Below, in pieces: positions 9,001-9,014 of a stretch of 9,014 bases of DNA. A model generated the notes under the pieces. That model was not told where the DNA came from. It saw only the letters and a list, made by a program, of their open reading frames with translations, and did not search any database. The stretch is taken from NCBI GenBank assembly GCA_964387745.1, contig CAYLXL010000059.1, positions 1 to 9,014 on the forward strand. The letters are read 5' to 3'. Position 1 is the stretch's first letter. The number at the start of each line of letters is the position of its first letter. A program made the position numbers and the translations under genes. The stretch is from JAGOUU01 sp964387745. GTDB taxonomy: Bacteria; Pseudomonadota; Gammaproteobacteria; JAGOUU01.

Positions 9001-9014
9001 TAAGATATCAGCAT
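1..9014 (-). CDS. Giant DUF4347 / CSLREA-type beta-helix / Ig-cadherin-like repeat surface protein, partial at both ends
   Basis: A single reading frame fills the window on the minus strand. From 9012 to 5173 the codons are open (about 1,280 residues); from 5159 to 3 a second stretch is open (about 1,719 codons, including four of N). The two stretches are offset only by the arbitrary ten-N run at 5161-5170. Order from the N-terminal side: end of DUF4347, five CSLREA-like/beta-helix/Ig-cap modules, then at least seven Big_9/Cadherin_5-like repeats. The only cysteine I find is in the DUF4347 motif; Asn, Thr, Ser and Gly dominate. No signal peptide, secretion signal, membrane segment or anchor is visible, because both termini lie outside. 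DUF4347 proteins of this build are usually very long exported proteins, often thought to use type I secretion; an adhesin or biofilm role is inference. The TTG at 8764-8766 is an internal Leu codon, not the start, since the frame continues upstream with recognisable DUF4347 sequence. No regulatory sequence can be seen. Confidence 0.93.
361..648 (-). repeat. 288-bp Ig-like repeat unit, copy 2 of a near-identical tandem pair
   Basis: This 96-residue unit is almost identical at the nucleotide level to 649-936. With an offset of 288 bases, positions 374-666 match 662-954 without a difference that I can see, and position 373 (A) differs from 661 (G), changing Ala to Thr-type coding (ETATV versus ETVTV). 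Neighbouring units are clearly diverged, so this pair is the youngest in the array. Confidence 0.9.
649..936 (-). repeat. 288-bp Ig-like repeat unit, copy 1 of a near-identical tandem pair
   Basis: This is the translationally upstream partner of 361-648. It encodes the TTNEDTAITANLLTGTNG start, the AGRTITAVTQGTNG middle and the NADFNGSDSFTYTVTSGG end. The identity carries slightly past its lower-numbered border into 361-373 with one mismatch and, on the other side, up to about 954. That is what a recent unequal crossover or replication slippage inside the array would leave. Confidence 0.9.
1711..2600 (-). other. Module E: VSVREA segment, short beta-helix and Ig-like cap
   Basis: Fifth and last module, about 297 residues, clearly shorter than A-D. 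It begins with LANSLSDVVDG and the motif variant VSVREAI at 2487-2507, then TIKFLSPLRGKI and IDGTTAGGY. The insert found in A-D and the first set of rungs are absent. Only a few rungs remain: ITGLKFEGN, YAKISNNTISGFHDAGI and ITQNKFYDNAI. It keeps the Asp-rich turn (TNDGGDTDTGSN), KQNYPIITGV (about 1984-2013) and a full cap with GTLNS, YLGSVNVTLSGTSGS and IKATASQQFAGN, ending at SEFSVPAV just before the Ig-like array. It may be a transition module that ends the helix stack. Confidence 0.82.
2601..4203 (-). other. Module D: ISLREA segment, long beta-helix and Ig-like cap lacking the Asp-rich turn
   Basis: Fourth module, about 534 residues, the longest one free of sequence gaps. It starts with VVVDTINDLVDG, ISLREAI at 4089-4109, IDGTSAPGYLG, and the insert (NFDLSSFVGNNPT, then GNLAAGS). 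Many rungs follow: VIEDNYIHGR, HVIKNNIIIGGD, IYFNTIKA, LYYNTIDG, VVGNNISGN, YSNILHDG, SNEIYNVTNGI, IGNVIHD, VTGNVIYTGVKGI and FSQNAIY. Where the other modules have a DxNDxDTG turn and (L/K)QNFP-like strand, this one has NIDNIGASGLATTPVVTSAA (about 2895-2955). The cap continues normally with YTIEIYAG, YLGTTTVAVSGGTGT and IRAIASRSG. Role is presumed structural, as for the sister modules. Confidence 0.83.
4336..4345. other. Assembly gap of ten N inside the Ig-like cap of module C
   Basis: The gap lies between LGKTTL and FSFSVPL. One spare base on each side plus ten N makes four whole codons, so frame is kept, but the sister modules have eight residues at this place. The real gap is therefore probably longer than drawn. 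Confidence 0.88.
5161..5170. other. Assembly gap of ten N that breaks the reading frame as written
   Basis: Upstream of the gap (5171 and higher) the codons end in HFSN plus two spare bases (AC in coding sense). Downstream (5160 and lower) there is one spare base (C) and then QVSFNTI. Frame is kept only if the true gap is a multiple of three. Reading on with ten N gives a stop at 5128-5130 that is not biological. Confidence 0.9.
5863..7353 (-). other. Module B: ISLREA segment, parallel beta-helix and Ig-like cap
   Basis: Second module, about 497 residues, with the same order of parts as module A. It starts with LTVSTTADTIDG, then ISLREAI at 7240-7260, IDGSSVPGY, and the recurrent insert (NFDLSSYITTYNT, then LTAGS). 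Helix rungs include IIIQDNYIHDH, HIIKNNILSGGD, QISFNTLL, IYFNKI, HGNTLHD, VTNNVIYNVNKGI and FSQNSIS. It ends with an Asp-rich turn (NDANTDTDTGGN), LQNFPVLTTA at about 6150-6180, and a sandwich with GTLGT, YIGKTTVVVSGNTGS and FITATATSSAGNTSEV. That last strand set is the best template for the piece missing at the gap in module C. The module lies in frame with module A, with no linker between A's cap and B's first strand. Confidence 0.85.
7354..8772 (-). other. Module A: ISLREA segment, parallel beta-helix and Ig-like cap
   Basis: This is the first of five related modules, about 473 residues. It opens with LLDNINGDTSSVANL and the motif ISLREAI at 8680-8700, followed by strands containing TINFAV and IDGTTAPGY. 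An insert with FDLNAFMTTYNT and LTPGS follows. The helix then runs through Asn-rich rungs such as VLDNYIHN, HIIQNNIIHGG, ISFNTI, IYFNTIDG, FSNVIHD and NTIYNVNKGI, typical of PbH1 right-handed beta-helix coils with stacked Asn ladders. The end is an Asp-rich turn (ANDTNDADTG) and LQNFPVITSA near 7670-7690, leading into a beta-sandwich with GTLNS, FLGY, NNGSFTI and YATATRIG. No catalytic residues of polysaccharide lyases or hydrolases could be picked out, so a structural role is more likely than an enzymatic one. Confidence 0.85.
8794..9014 (-). other. DUF4347 domain, C-terminal part
   Basis: Reading down from 9012 the protein shows ADILFYGCNVAEG, then FVADL, then DIAASSDITGSAALGG followed by NWILEV, and ends in a YQGIL linker at about 8791-8805. 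This matches the C-terminal half of DUF4347 as I know it: a hydrophobic strand leading into YGC(N/D)xAxG, then an xAASxDxTG loop and a GGxWxLE strand. DUF4347 normally sits near the N-terminus of very large repeat proteins, so the gene start is probably a few hundred bases beyond 9014. The upstream half, including the expected Ser-His-Gly segment, lies outside the window. The molecular role of the domain is not established to my knowledge. Recognition is from remembered consensus, not a search. Confidence 0.85.

Overview
The window looks like the inside of one very large gene on the minus strand. It enters at position 9014 and leaves at position 1, so neither the true start nor the stop is present. 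I see no other gene, RNA gene, promoter, terminator or intergenic space. About 3,000 codons are open, interrupted only by two runs of ten N (4336-4345 and 5161-5170) that look like assembly gaps. The DNA is AT-rich by eye, Ile ATA and Asn AAT codons are common, and the protein is almost free of cysteine. With a DUF4347-type end followed by beta-helix and Ig/cadherin-like repeats, this suggests a giant secreted or surface protein (adhesin-like) of a low-GC Gram-negative bacterium, probably a proteobacterium. The species cannot be told from this sequence.

Layout in the direction of translation (high to low coordinates): (1) 9014 to about 8794, the C-terminal end of a DUF4347 domain with the YGCN motif. 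(2) About 8766 to 1711, five successive modules A-E. Each opens with a CSLREA-like segment (ISLREA or VSVREA), continues as Asn-rich right-handed parallel beta-helix rungs (NNxI, NxIYN, NxIHD patterns), and closes with an Asp-rich turn plus an Ig-like beta-sandwich that usually begins LQNFPVxTSA. Modules A-D are about 480-550 residues; module E is about half that. (3) About 1710 to 1, seven units (the last cut by the window edge) of a Big_9/Cadherin_5-like domain of 80-96 residues. Two of these units are nearly identical 288-bp tandem copies.

The first N run breaks the frame as written: ten N is not a length that keeps the gene open, and a direct join (0 nt missing) restores both frame and homology. 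The second run keeps frame, but comparison with sister modules predicts about 22 missing bases. The apparent stop at 5128-5130 is therefore an artefact of gap size.

The most interesting points are the single cysteine in about 3,000 residues, sitting in the DUF4347 motif; a recurrent unexplained insert in the first four beta-helices; the recent 288-bp duplication; and the divergence of modules D and E. No function beyond an adhesin-like or structural surface role can be supported.
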